A DNA stretch of 64,000 nucleotides, from positions 1,674,001-1,738,000 of the forward strand of contig OZ251225.1 in NCBI GenBank assembly GCA_965240325.2, read 5' to 3'. This stretch comes from Rebecca billardiae RCC1528 (taxonomy: Eukaryota; Haptophyta). The notes under the pieces were generated by a model. That model searched no databases, had not been told where the DNA came from, and saw only the letters and a program-made list of their open reading frames with translations. The stretch's first letter is position 1. Each line of letters begins with the position of its first letter. Shown here in pieces: positions 1-10,305 of the stretch. The translations under genes and the position numbers were made by a program.

Positions 1-706
1 GCGACTCCCGAGGCACCGCGGGCGCGGAGCTCGATTCCTTGGACAGAGCGAGGGTTGGCATCAGCGCGCGGAAGACCGTCTGCGCGTGGCCCGGCAGCAG
101 CCGCTCCAGAGCGCCGAACGCCGCCGCGCGCACCGCGGCACTCCGGCCGGTCTGCCCGCGCAGCAGCTCGCACACGCCCTCCGACACACCATGCGCCACC
201 TCGGCCGACGCCAAGTCGGACGCGTCGTGGAGGGCGAGGGTGAGGGCGTGCAGTGTGGCCTCCACGCTCGTCGTAGCGTGCTGCGCCTCGTCCTCCTCCG
301 AACCGCCGTCGCCATCGGCGAGCTGTCGCGCGGTGCGCACAAAGCCGACGAGCACGACGGGGTGAAGCTGTGCGCGCGCCGTCGCGCTGAGATGCAGCCT
401 GAACGCGGCGAGCGAGGTGGCTGGAGCGCCGTGCTGTAGGGCGAGCGTGAGTGCGAGCAGCTCACGCTCGCCCATCCCGGAGCGCGCGCTCATCTCCTGC
501 AGCGCGGGCGCGCCGCCGCACGCGCGCAGGACGTCGCCGAGCTCGCCGACCACCTCCGCTGACATCTCCGACGCGGTGGCGTAGAGCGGATCTTCGGCGC
601 TCGCGGGGGTGTCGCCGCGGTGCCACGCCTCAAATGACTCGGCTGGCACCTCGCTGAGGCCCAGAGCCCCCAGCATCTCCTCAAGCGCGTCGAAGGATGA
701 CGGCAT
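1..706 (-). CDS. Partial helical (ARM/HEAT-like) protein, N-terminal 235 residues
   Basis: An open frame runs from an ATG at 706 to the window edge without a stop and has strongly GC-rich third codon positions, which marks it as the coding frame here. The protein is acidic and almost entirely Ala/Leu/Glu-rich helix, with repeated alternations such as LHALTLALHDASDLASAEVA and AFGALERLLPGHAQTVFRAL that look like ARM/HEAT helices. The C-terminal part lies outside the window. I do not recognise the family; a condensin- or importin-like HEAT protein is possible but unproven. It starts 140 bp from the divergent L10 gene, so the two probably share a promoter region. Confidence 0.6.
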   Translation of the reverse strand, partial: MPSSFDALEEMLGALGLSEVPAESFEAWHRGDTPASAEDPLYATASEMSAEVVGELGDVLRACGGAPALQEMSARSGMGERELLALTLALQHGAPATSLAAFRLHLSATARAQLHPVVLVGFVRTARQLADGDGGSEEDEAQHATTSVEATLHALTLALHDASDLASAEVAHGVSEGVCELLRGQTGRSAAVRAAAFGALERLLPGHAQTVFRALMPTLALSKESSSAPAVPRES

Positions 707-846
707 CGCGCGCGTCGTGCACGGCGGCCGGGCGGAGACGAGCAGGCCGAGCAAAGCGAGGCGGTTTGAAATTGGCCGGTCCGGCTCGCAGAGAACCTCC
801 GGCGGAGTCCGGGCGAGTGCTCGCGCCTCGCGCGCGACACGCGCCC

Positions 847-1446
847 ATGGCGGCTCGCAAGCAAACCCTCAGCAGGCTGCAGCGCGAACTCATTATCGAT
901 GAGGTCGTGCGACTCTTCGAGCGCTCGCAGCTGGTGCTAGTGTCTCACGTGGGCCAGGTCCCGCGGCCTGCGCTCGACAAGTTCCGCGCCGCCCTCGTCG
1001 AGAAGGGAGGGGGCGTGAAGTCGGTGAAGAGCTCGCTCGGCCGCGTGGCGGCGAGCCGCCTTGGGCTCGAGCACGTGGGCCCGCTCTTCAACGGTCCCGC
1101 CGTGCTCGTGCACTCCGGCGAGGAGAAGGGGGTCGATGTCGCCAAGGTGGCGCTCAAGTTTGCCTCCGAGCGACCCGAGGACTTCCTCATCCTCGGTGGC
1201 AAGCTCGAGGGGCAGCAGATCGCCTACTCCCACGTGCCCAAGCTGGTCACGCTCAACACGGAGCAGGTGCAGGGGGAGATGCTCGGCGCCATGCATCCCG
1301 GCGCCTACGCCGGCCAGCTGCTGTCGTTCATCGACCCGTCAACCCACTACCGCGCTCCACCCGTCTCGCAGCACCTCTTGGCCACCCTCGAGACGTGGGT
1401 CCAACAACAGCGCGACGGCGACAGCAGCGCAGGCGCGGCTGGCTGA
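847..1446 (+). CDS. Mitochondrial-type ribosomal protein L10 (uL10m)
   Basis: This 199-residue intronless protein has the bacterial/organellar L10 fold signature. After a short basic start it reads ELIIDEVVRLFERSQLVLVS, followed by the central region with GGGVKSVKSSLGR, FNGPAVLVHS and FLILGGKLEGQQI, which correspond to the RNA-binding N-terminal domain of L10. The C-terminal helix would recruit L7/L12 dimers to form the ribosomal stalk. An in-frame ATG at 697 exists, but it lies inside the 5' end of the divergent gene and adds a low-complexity leader; the ATG at 847 matches the family start better. The organelle is inferred to be the mitochondrion, since no clear plastid bipartite leader is seen. 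Confidence 0.75.
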   Translation: MAARKQTLSRLQRELIIDEVVRLFERSQLVLVSHVGQVPRPALDKFRAALVEKGGGVKSVKSSLGRVAASRLGLEHVGPLFNGPAVLVHSGEEKGVDVAKVALKFASERPEDFLILGGKLEGQQIAYSHVPKLVTLNTEQVQGEMLGAMHPGAYAGQLLSFIDPSTHYRAPPVSQHLLATLETWVQQQRDGDSSAGAAG

Positions 1447-2198
1447 GAGCCGCCTGTGGTACGTCATATGGCTGGCGTACACAGGAGGCTCCGTCAAGCT
1501 TGAACGCCAAACTCATATATGTCAAAAAGCGTCACAAACGCGGGTCAGATTGCATCTCGCGAGCAGTCCCCGGCGTACTCCGCCGTACATCTAATTTTCA
1601 CAGTGAACTACTTAGACTGAGTCTGCCGAGGACTTCCGATGATGAGGTAGCCTGTCGGACCGGTCCGGGCTCCGGGTTGAGGTCGAGGACCGGACTCGGA
1701 GTCGGAGGAAATCGTCTGATGACTGATGAGGTCATTGAGGAGTTACCAATAAGCAAGCACGGGTCCGGCCGGCCGCCGGGACCGGTCCGCGGCACTATCC
1801 GCCGGGCACTTGCCGGGGGCGGGCGCGGCCGCATCATCATGATGATTAAATCATGTGTAGGCCCAACCGCAATGGAAAGGAGGCCCGTGAGGCGACAGGC
1901 GTGACCAGTAGCTGAGCCTGAGCGGTGTCCGACGGGTCCCACTCCCAGCCTCCCGAGAGTGGCCCGTCAGCGCCGGAGGCCGTGATGCCGGTGCGCCGCC
2001 CGTTCGAGCCGCGCACCTCATGGCGGTCTCGTCATGCAGCCGTCACACATGCGTGAAGTTGCAAATACCAGACAGCCCAGCGCAGTCATCTCCCGCCGCC
2101 CGGCCAGCCACCGGTTGTTTCATTGAAGCAACCCTTGAGTGAGCCTGCCCGCAGCCCAGCTCGGATTCGCCCACAGCCCACACGCCGAGCGCGGATGC
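1447..2198. other. Convergent intergenic region, no gene seen
   Basis: Tail-to-tail spacer between L10 and SRP19. It holds GC-rich short direct repeats of GGACCGG/GGACTCGG type and a TCATCATGATGA palindrome near 1835. The reading frames present lack codon bias. No gene is supported. Confidence 0.6.
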
Positions 2199-2905
2199 CT
2201 ATTTCTTCTTGCCCTTCTTGCCGGCCTTCTGCTGTTGCTGCTGCTGCTGCGGCGGCGCGATCGCCGCCTGCACCGCTGCTGGCAAGGGTCCAGTCCACGG
2301 GATGATGCCGAGCTGGTGCTGGATGGTGATCTTCTTCTCCTTTGGCGGGTTGACGCGGTGCTCGAGCTGCGCGATGCGCCTGCCGATCTCGAACATGAGT
2401 TGCCTGCGCGTGGTGATGCCGGGGACGATGGGCTTGCCCTGGTCGTCCAGGATGTCGACGCGGACGCGTCCGAAGACGCCCCAGTCGCGGGTGTGCTGCT
2501 TCATCTGCTGAGCGAGCGCATGCGTGAGGGATTCCGCGCGACGTGCAGGGTGGCGGCGTTGAGGACTGCAGCGCGCGAGAGGGCGCGTGGGCCGAGCGCA
2601 GATGCGCAGCACACCTCCAGCTCTGCCTTGAGGTTCAGCTCCTCGCAGACCTCTTGGATTTCCTGTGCCGTAGGCTCCTCCACGGCCACTGACTGGCTGA
2701 CCTTCCGGCCCTCGTGCACAGACTTCTTCTTGTCCAGGTACAGCGGGTAGATGATCGGTCTCCGATCGCGGCCAATGCGCGGTGCGGGCACGGGGGCGAC
2801 GTCCGTGGACGATGGGTCCGGCGCAGCCGTCTCCGTCAGGGGCAGAGGTTCGTCGTCCACCATCTCGACCACAGGCTCTGCGCTGCTGCGCAGAGACGCC
2901 TCCAT
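2199..2905 (-). CDS. SRP19: Signal recognition particle 19 kDa protein (SRP19), two exons
   Basis: SRP19 binds helices 6 and 8 of SRP RNA and permits SRP54 loading. Exon 1 (2905-2615) contains the hallmark segment IIYPLYLDKKKSVHEGRKVS followed by AVEEPTAQEIQEVCEELNLK, the conserved tyrosine/lysine core of SRP19. Exon 2 (2504-2199) continues with HTRDWGVFGRVRVDILDDQG and ends in a Gln run and GKKGKKK, the lysine-rich tail typical of the family. The intron (2614-2505, 110 bp) is phase 0 with GT at 2614 and AG just before 2504. The predicted 198 residues exceed the usual ~145 because of a longer acidic N-terminus. Start: the first in-frame ATG is at 2905. It is head-to-head with the secreted esterase-like gene 90 bp away. 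Confidence 0.9.
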
Positions 2906-2995
2906 GATGACGGACACGCGGCTGGGCGTGTCAGCGTGTGTCCGGAAGGATGCGTGATCATCCCGGAAAATGGCGGCGTCGCTGCATCGGGAGCG

Positions 2996-4702
2996 ATGGG
3001 ACTGGGCGCGCTCCTGCTCGGCCTCGTGCCGCTAGCGCCGGGCGCGCTCGCGCCGCCGACCGACGGCTGCGGTTCCTGTCTCACAGACGCGGCTGTGTCG
3101 CGTGTGCTCTTCGACGACAGCGCGTGCGCTCCGGGCAGAGCCGCACACATTCGCGTGGTCGCGTACAGTGCGACGGGCATGCGGATTTTGGCCGGGGGCG
3201 ACCTGCTCACAGTGCAACTTTGCGAGTCGGCCGCGTGCGATCGCGGCGGTGTGTACCCGCTCGAGGCGATCGATCGCTGTGATGGCACCTACCACGCCCC
3301 GATCCCGTGCGCTGCGCTGCCGAGCGGGCAGTACCACGTACGCGTAACTCTGGACAATGCGCTGCGTCGGGACGAGCTCGAGCCAGCGCAGTGGTTCTGC
3401 GGCTCGAACGCCTCCGCCTTCCGCGGGTGGGATCGACTGACGTACAACCAGCTGCGGAAGCTGTACGCCTGCGCCGAAGGTCGGGCCGTCGGCGCTGCCT
3501 CCGGCCGCCGATTGTCAGTCTTTGCGTCGGTAGCCCGCCCTGCGGCTGCGAGCGCGCGCTGTGAGGCGAGCTTTGCGCGCGCAGCGCACCCCGCACGGAC
3601 TGATGCGCGCGAGCTGGCGCCCATCTTCGTGCCTTGCACGCCACCTCAGGCGGCGCAGAAGACGATGCTATTCGATCAGGCTGAGTTCCACCACTGCCTC
3701 GCAACAAGCGACGGCGAGTGCGTGCTCGAGCCGAGCGCGGAGCTGCCGTCGTGCCTGCAGGGCAAGCGCGTCAGCCTCGTGGGCGACAGCGTGGTCGAGG
3801 CGGCGCAGTTCGACGTCTTACACATGTGGGGCGGGCACCAGCGCAACCGATCGGGCGCGCCCATCGACAAGCTCGCAGCGGGCTACTGCAAGTGGGATGG
3901 CCCGTCGCTGAAGTGGATCGCGCGCGTGCGCAAGGCGCCGCGGCCAAAGGCGAACGTGAGCGGGCTGTGCGCGGCGCCGGACGACGGGCTGGACCCGTGT
4001 CCTCACGCGCCGACCACCCTGAGCTACCTCAACCTGCGCCAGCCCTTTCGACGGGGGATACCCATCTTCCTCAAGGCCACCAGCTGGCAGGCCATCGAGC
4101 TCGCCCTCGCCCAGCACGACGTGGTCATCCTCGAGTCGTCGCGGCACGACCTCGCGCAGGTGCTCCCCTTCAACAAGTACGTCAAGGACAAGCGCTCGGT
4201 GCTCGGCGCGTATCGGAATAACGCGCTCAGGCTCGCGCGCAGGCTGAAGCAGGCCGTCGCGAGGCTCGGCCTGCGCACCCGCGTGGTGTGGCGCACGGCA
4301 GTGCCGCCCCCGCCGCTGCACGCGTGCTCGCTCACGTCGAACAACCTGGCGATCGTACAGATTGCCAACGAGGCTGCGATCAGCGCGTTCAGAGCCGAGG
4401 GGCTCGAGGTGATGCCGCTGCACCGCTGGGTGGCGCACGGCGCGTACCACCCGCGGTGGTGGCCTCGCGCCGTCCTGGCCGACTTGACGGAGATCGAGGA
4501 CCTCAAGGATCGGAAGGGCCCCTTCGTTGTCCCGACCGACGTGCATACCCACGAGGGGTGGTGCCCGCGCGTGCGCCAGGCCAACGCAGAGCTGGGCTCG
4601 AACGCAAGTGCTGAGCAATTGGGACATCGCTACGGCTGGCTGAGCAAGACGATGACGCAGCTCACTATGCATGCACTGTGCTGGCAGCGGCGTGCACGAT
4701 AG
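2996..4702 (+). CDS. Secreted NXPE/PC-esterase-like protein (SGNH fold)
   Basis: A 568-residue intronless protein with an N-terminal signal peptide (MGLGALLLGLVPLAPGALA). Residues about 35-125 resemble an Ig/filamin-type beta domain (cysteine-paired, ending SGQYHVRVTLDN). The C-terminal half carries an SGNH/PC-esterase signature: a GDS block (RVSLVGDSVVEAAQF, about residue 260) and a late Asp-His block (PTDVHTHEGWCP, about residue 515). This order, filamin-like then GDS...DxxH, is that of NXPE family and plant TBL-like acetylesterases, which act on extracellular or Golgi glycans. Even cysteine spacing and several NxS/T sites (NRS, NVS, NAS) agree with a secretory route. The substrate is unknown. 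The start at 2996 was preferred because it begins the signal peptide; the frame is open upstream to 2714 without a plausible start. Confidence 0.7.
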   Translation: MGLGALLLGLVPLAPGALAPPTDGCGSCLTDAAVSRVLFDDSACAPGRAAHIRVVAYSATGMRILAGGDLLTVQLCESAACDRGGVYPLEAIDRCDGTYHAPIPCAALPSGQYHVRVTLDNALRRDELEPAQWFCGSNASAFRGWDRLTYNQLRKLYACAEGRAVGAASGRRLSVFASVARPAAASARCEASFARAAHPARTDARELAPIFVPCTPPQAAQKTMLFDQAEFHHCLATSDGECVLEPSAELPSCLQGKRVSLVGDSVVEAAQFDVLHMWGGHQRNRSGAPIDKLAAGYCKWDGPSLKWIARVRKAPRPKANVSGLCAAPDDGLDPCPHAPTTLSYLNLRQPFRRGIPIFLKATSWQAIELALAQHDVVILESSRHDLAQVLPFNKYVKDKRSVLGAYRNNALRLARRLKQAVARLGLRTRVVWRTAVPPPPLHACSLTSNNLAIVQIANEAAISAFRAEGLEVMPLHRWVAHGAYHPRWWPRAVLADLTEIEDLKDRKGPFVVPTDVHTHEGWCPRVRQANAELGSNASAEQLGHRYGWLSKTMTQLTMHALCWQRRAR

Positions 4703-5052
4703 CGTCGCTGCCTCGCGGGCGCGCAAGCCCCACCTGAGTCCAGGCCGACGTACTAGTACGCGCTGTCGCTGTGTGAGTGTGTGACCCGCCGGCGACGCCA
4801 CGAGTTCGGCCGGCAGTTCGCATCCTCAATCAGGCGGACGCGGTGCCGCAGGCTGGCGGCCGCAGGCGCATTGTGATTGTGTCAGCTGACGCCGGCGGGA
4901 CTGGACAGACTCAGGGTTATCAGATACTGTGACCCCGCCGTCGGACTCGGCGCGCGGCCTGTCGTCCGCGCGCCTATGATGATAGCTATTTATTCGTCAG
5001 AGTCGCGCATGATAAGAGCGGCCGACACGCGTTCATCGGCCCATCCCCAGCG
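4703..5052. other. Convergent spacer, no gene
   Basis: About 350 bp between the stops of the esterase-like and OTU genes. It is GC-rich on the left with a short AT-rich patch near 4978-4995. Nothing further is recognised. Confidence 0.6.
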
Positions 5053-6206
5053 CTATTCACCTGCGTCCATGAGGTAGGTGAGCAGTGACGCGTGGTCGTC
5101 GCCAAACACGGTGTACGCCTGCACGACGCGAGCCTCGTCGTAGCCCATGCCGACGAGCTGCGAGACGATCGGAGGAAGCACATCGCTCGTGTACTCCCCT
5201 CGCTCGAAGGCCGACGCGGAGCCGCCGTTTGCACCGAGTGCGGACGCCTGCGCAGAGCCGAGCGGGCGCGCGCGCGCGCGGGCGCGCATGCGGTTCACGA
5301 GCGCTCTCGTGAGCAGGCTGTCCACGTGCAGCAGCGTCATCCCCTCGCCCCTCGCCGCGCGCGCCGCGCGCCGCGCGGTGCGCGGTGCGCGCGCACCGCC
5401 AGCGCCGCGCGCTCCATCTCCTCCTCGATCGCCGCGCGCTCCGACTCCGCGGCGCTGGCCGCCAGCAGCAGCTGCTCCACGTGCTCCCCCTCAGACGCGG
5501 CCTGCGCGTGCTTCAGCTCGCGCTGCCGGTCGGCGGAGGGCTGGTAGGCGGGGAGGCCGAGGCCGACGCCGACGGAGGGCGCGTCGAGGTCGATCAGCGC
5601 GTTGAAGTGGTTGCGGTTGTGGTACGACAGGCAGATCGGCGGCAGCCCCTCGCACCCCTCCGGCTGGAACGTGTTGATCGGCTCGTCAGAGTAGCAGTAC
5701 ACGTGGATCGGCCGCGCGTACATCTCGGACATGGCGTGCATCTCGACGTGGTTGCCGAAGGTCTGCGGCTGGCGCTTACGCGCGAGGTAGTGCTCGAAGT
5801 CCTCCGTCACGTACCGCGCGAAGAACTCGCGCTCCTTGGAGAGGTGGTCCACGCACAGCGCGCGCACGTGGTCATGCATCTCCTCGTCGCCGTACACGTG
5901 CTGGCTGACGGCACGGAAGAGGCAGGAGCCGTCCTGGCGGACGCGTTTGATGCTGAAACCGCGACGCTTCATGCGCTCCTCGAAAGCGCGCTCGTTCTCC
6001 TCCTGCGCACGGCGGATTCAACGCGCGCAGGACACGCGAATCTGCATGACGTGCACGCGCGAACGCGCACAGCCGCACCACCGGGCGCGCACCAGCTCGC
6101 TGAGCTCCGCCTGCGTAGGCTGGTGATGGTCGTACTCGTCAGCGCTGTTGTATTCCTCGTCGTCGCGCCACGCTCCCACCTGTGAGGGCCCTCCGAGCTC
6201 CCGCAT
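5053..6206 (-). CDS. OTUD5-like deubiquitinase with C-terminal UBA, three exons
   Basis: This is an OTU cysteine protease predicted to cleave ubiquitin chains. Exon 1 (6206-6093) has an acidic EEYNSADEYDHH segment like the one in OTUD5. Exon 2 (6002-5397) holds the OTU domain: RVRQDGSCLFRAVSQHVYGD with the catalytic Asp and Cys, then GNHVEMHAMSEMYARPIHVY, and the His block SYHNRNHFNAL, followed by a GVGLGLPAY stretch conserved in OTUD5. Exon 3 (5343-5053) ends in a UBA-like domain (IVSQLVGMGYDEARVVQAYT). Both introns (6092-6003 and 5396-5344) are phase 0 and begin GTGCGC. The joined protein is 336 residues, shorter than animal OTUD5 because the long N-terminus is absent. All catalytic residues are present. 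It is divergent from the MVD gene. Confidence 0.85.
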
Positions 6207-6451
6207 CCGTGCACGCACCGGCCGCCAGCCCGCCTAAGCTCGGATAAAGTAAAAAAAACCAGCTGGAGAGGCTATTAAGAAAACCGCCTCACGTCCGGGC
6301 CGGGGCGCCGCCGCCGCCGCGCAACACTCCGGCCAATCCGGGCGATCTTTTTTCCGCGGGCCGGCGCCAAAAGTGGAGGTCGCGTGAGAATCAGCGCATC
6401 ACCACGGATTCACTCCGCGTCTCCGTCGTCGAGTCGATTACGGCCGCCAGG

Positions 6452-8106
6452 ATGCCGATCTACCTCGAGACGTGCACCGCACCTACCAACATTGCGGTGA
6501 TCAAGTACTGGGGCAAGGACGAGCCGCGTGGGCTCAACACGCCCATTAACTCGTCGGCGTCCGTGACTCTCTCGCAGGATGACCTGCGCGCGGAGACGAC
6601 GGTGGCTGCGAGTCCCGACTTTGTGAGGGACCGGCTGTGGCTGAACGGCAAGGAGGAGGACACGCAGGGCGATGGGACGCACGCGAAGCGGCTTCGCAAG
6701 TGCCTCGCCGAGATGCGCGCCCTTGCGCGCGACCGCGTCGATGAGAGCGGGAAGGTCGTCTGCAAGGCGGCCGACCTCGCGTCGTACAAGGTGCACGTTG
6801 CCAGCCGCAACACCTTCCCGACGGCGGCGGGCCTTGCGAGCTCGGCCGCCGGGTACGCGTGCCTGGTGTTCACGCTGGCGAAGCTGTACAATGTGCAGGA
6901 GAAGTACGAGGGCCAGCTCTCCACCATCGCGCGCCAGGGCTCGGGCTCGGCGTGCCGCTCCCTGTACGGCGGCTTTGTGAAGTGGGTGAAGGGCGTGAAG
7001 AAGGACGCGACCGACTCGATGGCGGTGCAGGTGGCGGACCAGGCGCACTGGCCGGAGATGCGCGCGGTGATCCTGGTGATCAACGCGGGCAAGAAGGACA
7101 CGCCCTCCACCGAGGGCATGCAGACCTCCGTCGCCACCTCGCCGCTGCTCGCCTTCCGCGCGGACAAGGTGGTGGAGGACCGGCTCAAGGCGATGGAGGT
7201 CGCGTACCGGAACAAGGACTTCGACACGTTCGGCAAGCTCTCGATGCAGGACTCGAACCAGTTCCACGCGACGTGCCTCGACACGTACCCGCCCATCTTC
7301 TACCTCAACGACGCCTCGCGGCAGGTGCGCGCCGCGCGCGCTCGCGGCCGTCGCGGCCGCGGCAAAGCGCGCGCCCGACCGGCCTGACGCCCTGGTCCTG
7401 CCGTTGTGCCCGACGCGCCGCAGGCCATCCGCCTGTGCCACGCCTTCAACGACAAGAAGGGGCGCATCGCCGCGGCGTACACCTTCGACGCCGGGCCGAA
7501 CGCCGTGATCTACTGCCTCGAGCCCGATCGCGATGAGCTCCTTGCGTACATGTGCGCGCGAGCGCGCGCTCTGGCCGCGGCCGGCGCTCCGGCCTGGCCT
7601 TGGGGATGCGCGCGTGTGCGTGCGGCGGGCCCCGACTGGGCGGGCGAAGGGCACGCGTGGAGCGCTCGCGCACGCGCACCGCGCTCACACGCCGCGCTCG
7701 TGCGCGACGCGGCCGCAGGCTCTACTTCTTCCCGGCGCCCTCCTCGGACGTGGAGGCGTACACCAACAAGCCTGAGCTGCTGCGCGCCGCGGCCAAGCTC
7801 AAGGTGGACCCGGCCATCATCGCCGCGGGCGAGGAGCTGCGCACGCCTGCAAAGGGCGACTGCAAGATGATCTACTGCACGTCGGTGGGCGACGGCCCGC
7901 GCGTGCTCCCGATCTCGGAGTCGCTCATCGACCCGGAGTCGGGCATGCCTGTGGCGAGCAAGGTGCAGAAGTGGCAGCAGACGCTCGGCGGGCAGGCGGG
8001 TGCGTCGGGCGGCTGCCCCATCCATAAGCTGCCGCTCAAGTCCCTGGGCGCAGTTGCGCTGGCCGTCGTCGGCATCGCGGCCTTGTCAGCGGGCGCAAAG
8101 CGCTGA
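6452..8106 (+). CDS. MVD: Mevalonate diphosphate decarboxylase, three exons
   Basis: It catalyses the ATP-dependent decarboxylation of mevalonate-5-diphosphate to isopentenyl diphosphate, the last step of the cytosolic or peroxisomal mevalonate route. Exon 1 (6452-7324) contains [16 protein letters not shown], the glycine-rich [15 protein letters not shown] and [15 protein letters not shown], all family signatures. Exon 2 (7424-7551) has [20 protein letters not shown] and AGPNAVIY. Exon 3 (7719-8106) starts [10 protein letters not shown]. Introns 7325-7423 (phase 0) and 7552-7718 (phase 2) both begin GTGCGC and end CAG. The joined protein is 462 residues, longer than the usual ~400, because of a C-terminal extension that ends in a hydrophobic segment ([18 protein letters not shown]) and a short basic end, which looks like a membrane anchor. 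Its presence argues for a complete mevalonate pathway in this organism. Confidence 0.93.
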
Positions 8107-8703
8107 TTCCCATCGGGTCGGCGGCCTGCGGCACAGCTGAACGTGGCGCGCACGCGTGTGGACTGCTCGGTTGCGATGTGCACAAGCAGCGTCGCGGCAC
8201 CGGCGAGCTCCTGGCCTGCTGACAGCTACCAGGATTCGCGAGCTCGAACCCGCGCGCCGCTGCCCGACCGCCAAGCAGCAACGGTAGGTAGCGTGAGCCC
8301 CAGGCCTAAACTAGAATTTCCTTGCCTTGGCGCTTATTATATATTTGAAATATGCTGATGTATATCGTCGCGTATTCAGAGTGCTGAGTATCGCATCACC
8401 CAATGAGCTAGTAATAGTTATTAATTACTGCTTCGGATGCTGTGACCATGATGTAACCGTCGGCCGGCGTCGGGCGCCAGCCTGATGGCCGCGACTGCAA
8501 CTCGCCAGCGCAGCCGCAGCGGCGCAGCGCGCTGCGGCGCGGCGCTGCCGCGTCGCCGTCATGCCCGTCATGACCCGCGTGTCATCAGTGATCAGGCGAT
8601 CAGCAGTCGGGCATCATGCACAGTGATGTCAGAGTATACGGTACACGACGACGACTGTGCGACAACTTGAGCGACTGGCGGCGGCATTTCGACGACACCG
8701 CCG
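8107..8703. other. Convergent spacer, no gene
   Basis: About 600 bp between the stops of MVD and the DEAD-box helicase, with an AT-rich patch near 8310-8440. No coding frame with codon bias and no structured RNA was recognised. Confidence 0.6.
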
Positions 8704-10164
8704 TCAGATTCCGCGTGGCCCGCGACCCCCGCGCGCTCGAGCACCAGGCTGCGCAGCTCGGCCGAGGCCCTTGCGCTTCTGTCGCGCGCTCAGCACGCCG
8801 GCGCCCTGATCGAGCGCGCGCAGCTCGGCCGGCACGCGCTGCCCAGCAGCCGTGAGGATTTGGATAAGCGCGTGCGCCGCCTTGCCATCCGTCTCGCGCG
8901 AGAAGAGCGTGACGGCAAGCCCCCCGGCACCCGCGCGGCCGGTGCGGCCGATGCGGTGCACATAGTCCTCGATGCCCTGCGCGCCGATCGCCATCGGCAC
9001 GTCGCAGTTGACGACGAGGCCGATGTCCGCCACGTCGATGCCGCGCGCGGCCACGTCCGTCGCCACGAGGAGGCGGACGTCGCCGCGCGCGAAGGCGGCG
9101 AGTGCCTCCTCGCGCTCGTGCTGCGGCCGGTCGCCGTGGAGCGCGTCAACGGCCGGCGCGCCGGGCAGTGCCGCCAGCTCGGAAGCAAGCTGCGCGCACC
9201 CGGCCTTGGTGTTCACAAACAGCAGCGCACGCGGGGGCGGGCTGGCGCCCTGCGGCGCGTACCCACGCTCGGCGAGCAGGCGGCGGAGGTGCGCGGGCTT
9301 CTCGGCCTCGGAGATGACGCGGACCTCCTGCGTGATCGTGCGCACCGCGCGAAGCACGTCGTCGTCCGTCGTCGCGCCCACCTCAGCACTGCCTTGGCCA
9401 CCGCTGCACGTGTCTCCGCGCTCGCCGTTCGCGGCCGCTGCGGGGCCGATGCGCACATGCACGGGCGCGGAGAGGAGCTCGGACGCAAGAGACCGCACGT
9501 GCGCGGGCCACGTTGCGGTGAACAGGAGCGTCTGCCGTCGCGCCGCCGCGTGGGCCAGCACGTCGCGCACCTGCTGCTCGAAGCCCATGTCGAGCATCCG
9601 ATCCGCCTCGTCCAAGATGGTGAGGCTTGCCTTGCTCAGCAGCCACGCGTGCCGGGACGCGATCAGCAGGATGCGACCGGGCGTGCCCACGAGCAGCTCG
9701 ACGCCGTCGGCGATCGTCTCGAGGTCATGCCGTACGTCGGTGCCGCCGTAGCAGCACGCGGAGCGCAGGTCAATGGGCGCGCCGTGCGCGGCGACCTGCT
9801 GGCCGATCTGCGAAGCCAGCTCGCGCGTCGGCGCGAGCACGAGCGCGCTGCACTGCTGGGTGGGCGTGCTCGCCTGACGGCGGGCGTGTCGCATGGCGGG
9901 CAGCACGTACGCGAGTGTCTTTCCTGAGCCCGTCTCCGCCACGGCGACGAGGTCGTGCCCTGCTGCCGCGATGGGCCAGCTAATCGCCTGCACGGGCGTT
10001 GGCCGTGCAAACATGCGCTCGAGGTGGTCGACAAGCCGACGGTCAAAGAGCTCACGCGCATGGACAAAGTCGGTGGCGAGAGTATCGAGCAGGTCGGTGG
10101 GGCCGCCCGCACTGCCGCCGTCGACCACGCGGATGTTGTGCTTGGCGCAGTAGGGAGTCACCAT
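8704..10164 (-). CDS. DEAD-box ATP-dependent RNA helicase
   Basis: A 486-residue intronless helicase with all core motifs in order: Q-motif region (RPTPVQAISWPIAAAGHD), I (AETGSGKT), Ia (APTRELA), Ib (TPGR), II (LDEADRML), III (TAT in place of SAT), IV (LLFVNTKAGC), V (VATDVAARGIDV) and VI (HRIGRTGRAG). The MGFEQQV after DEAD and the TATWP after motif III are typical of the DDX5/DBP2 group. The tail ends in an RG-rich stretch (ARARGGRGPRG), often an RNA-binding addition. A roughly 40-residue Ser/Gly/Asp-rich insertion (about residues 245-285) between the two RecA lobes is longer than usual. The likely role is RNA remodelling in the nucleus or cytosol; the target is unknown. Start: ATG at 10164. 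Confidence 0.9.
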   Translation of the reverse strand: MVTPYCAKHNIRVVDGGSAGGPTDLLDTLATDFVHARELFDRRLVDHLERMFARPTPVQAISWPIAAAGHDLVAVAETGSGKTLAYVLPAMRHARRQASTPTQQCSALVLAPTRELASQIGQQVAAHGAPIDLRSACCYGGTDVRHDLETIADGVELLVGTPGRILLIASRHAWLLSKASLTILDEADRMLDMGFEQQVRDVLAHAAARRQTLLFTATWPAHVRSLASELLSAPVHVRIGPAAAANGERGDTCSGGQGSAEVGATTDDDVLRAVRTITQEVRVISEAEKPAHLRRLLAERGYAPQGASPPPRALLFVNTKAGCAQLASELAALPGAPAVDALHGDRPQHEREEALAAFARGDVRLLVATDVAARGIDVADIGLVVNCDVPMAIGAQGIEDYVHRIGRTGRAGAGGLAVTLFSRETDGKAAHALIQILTAAGQRVPAELRALDQGAGVLSARQKRKGLGRAAQPGARARGGRGPRGI

Positions 10165-10305
10165 CTTCCGGTGGCACGCGCCGTCGCCATCGTTGGAATG
10201 AGGTCAATAGCTGAGGGCACAGCAGGGCACCCGGCAGCCACCGCTCCCGCAAGCGGCTGTGCACGCAGTAGTGGCAGTGCCTTTCACGAGCGTCCAGCCG
10301 GCGGC

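Noticed and set aside
8230-8275. A minus-strand GGTTCGAGCTCGCG that resembles a tRNA T-arm
   Set aside because: The flanking bases do not form a five-pair stem and no matching acceptor, D or anticodon arms were found.
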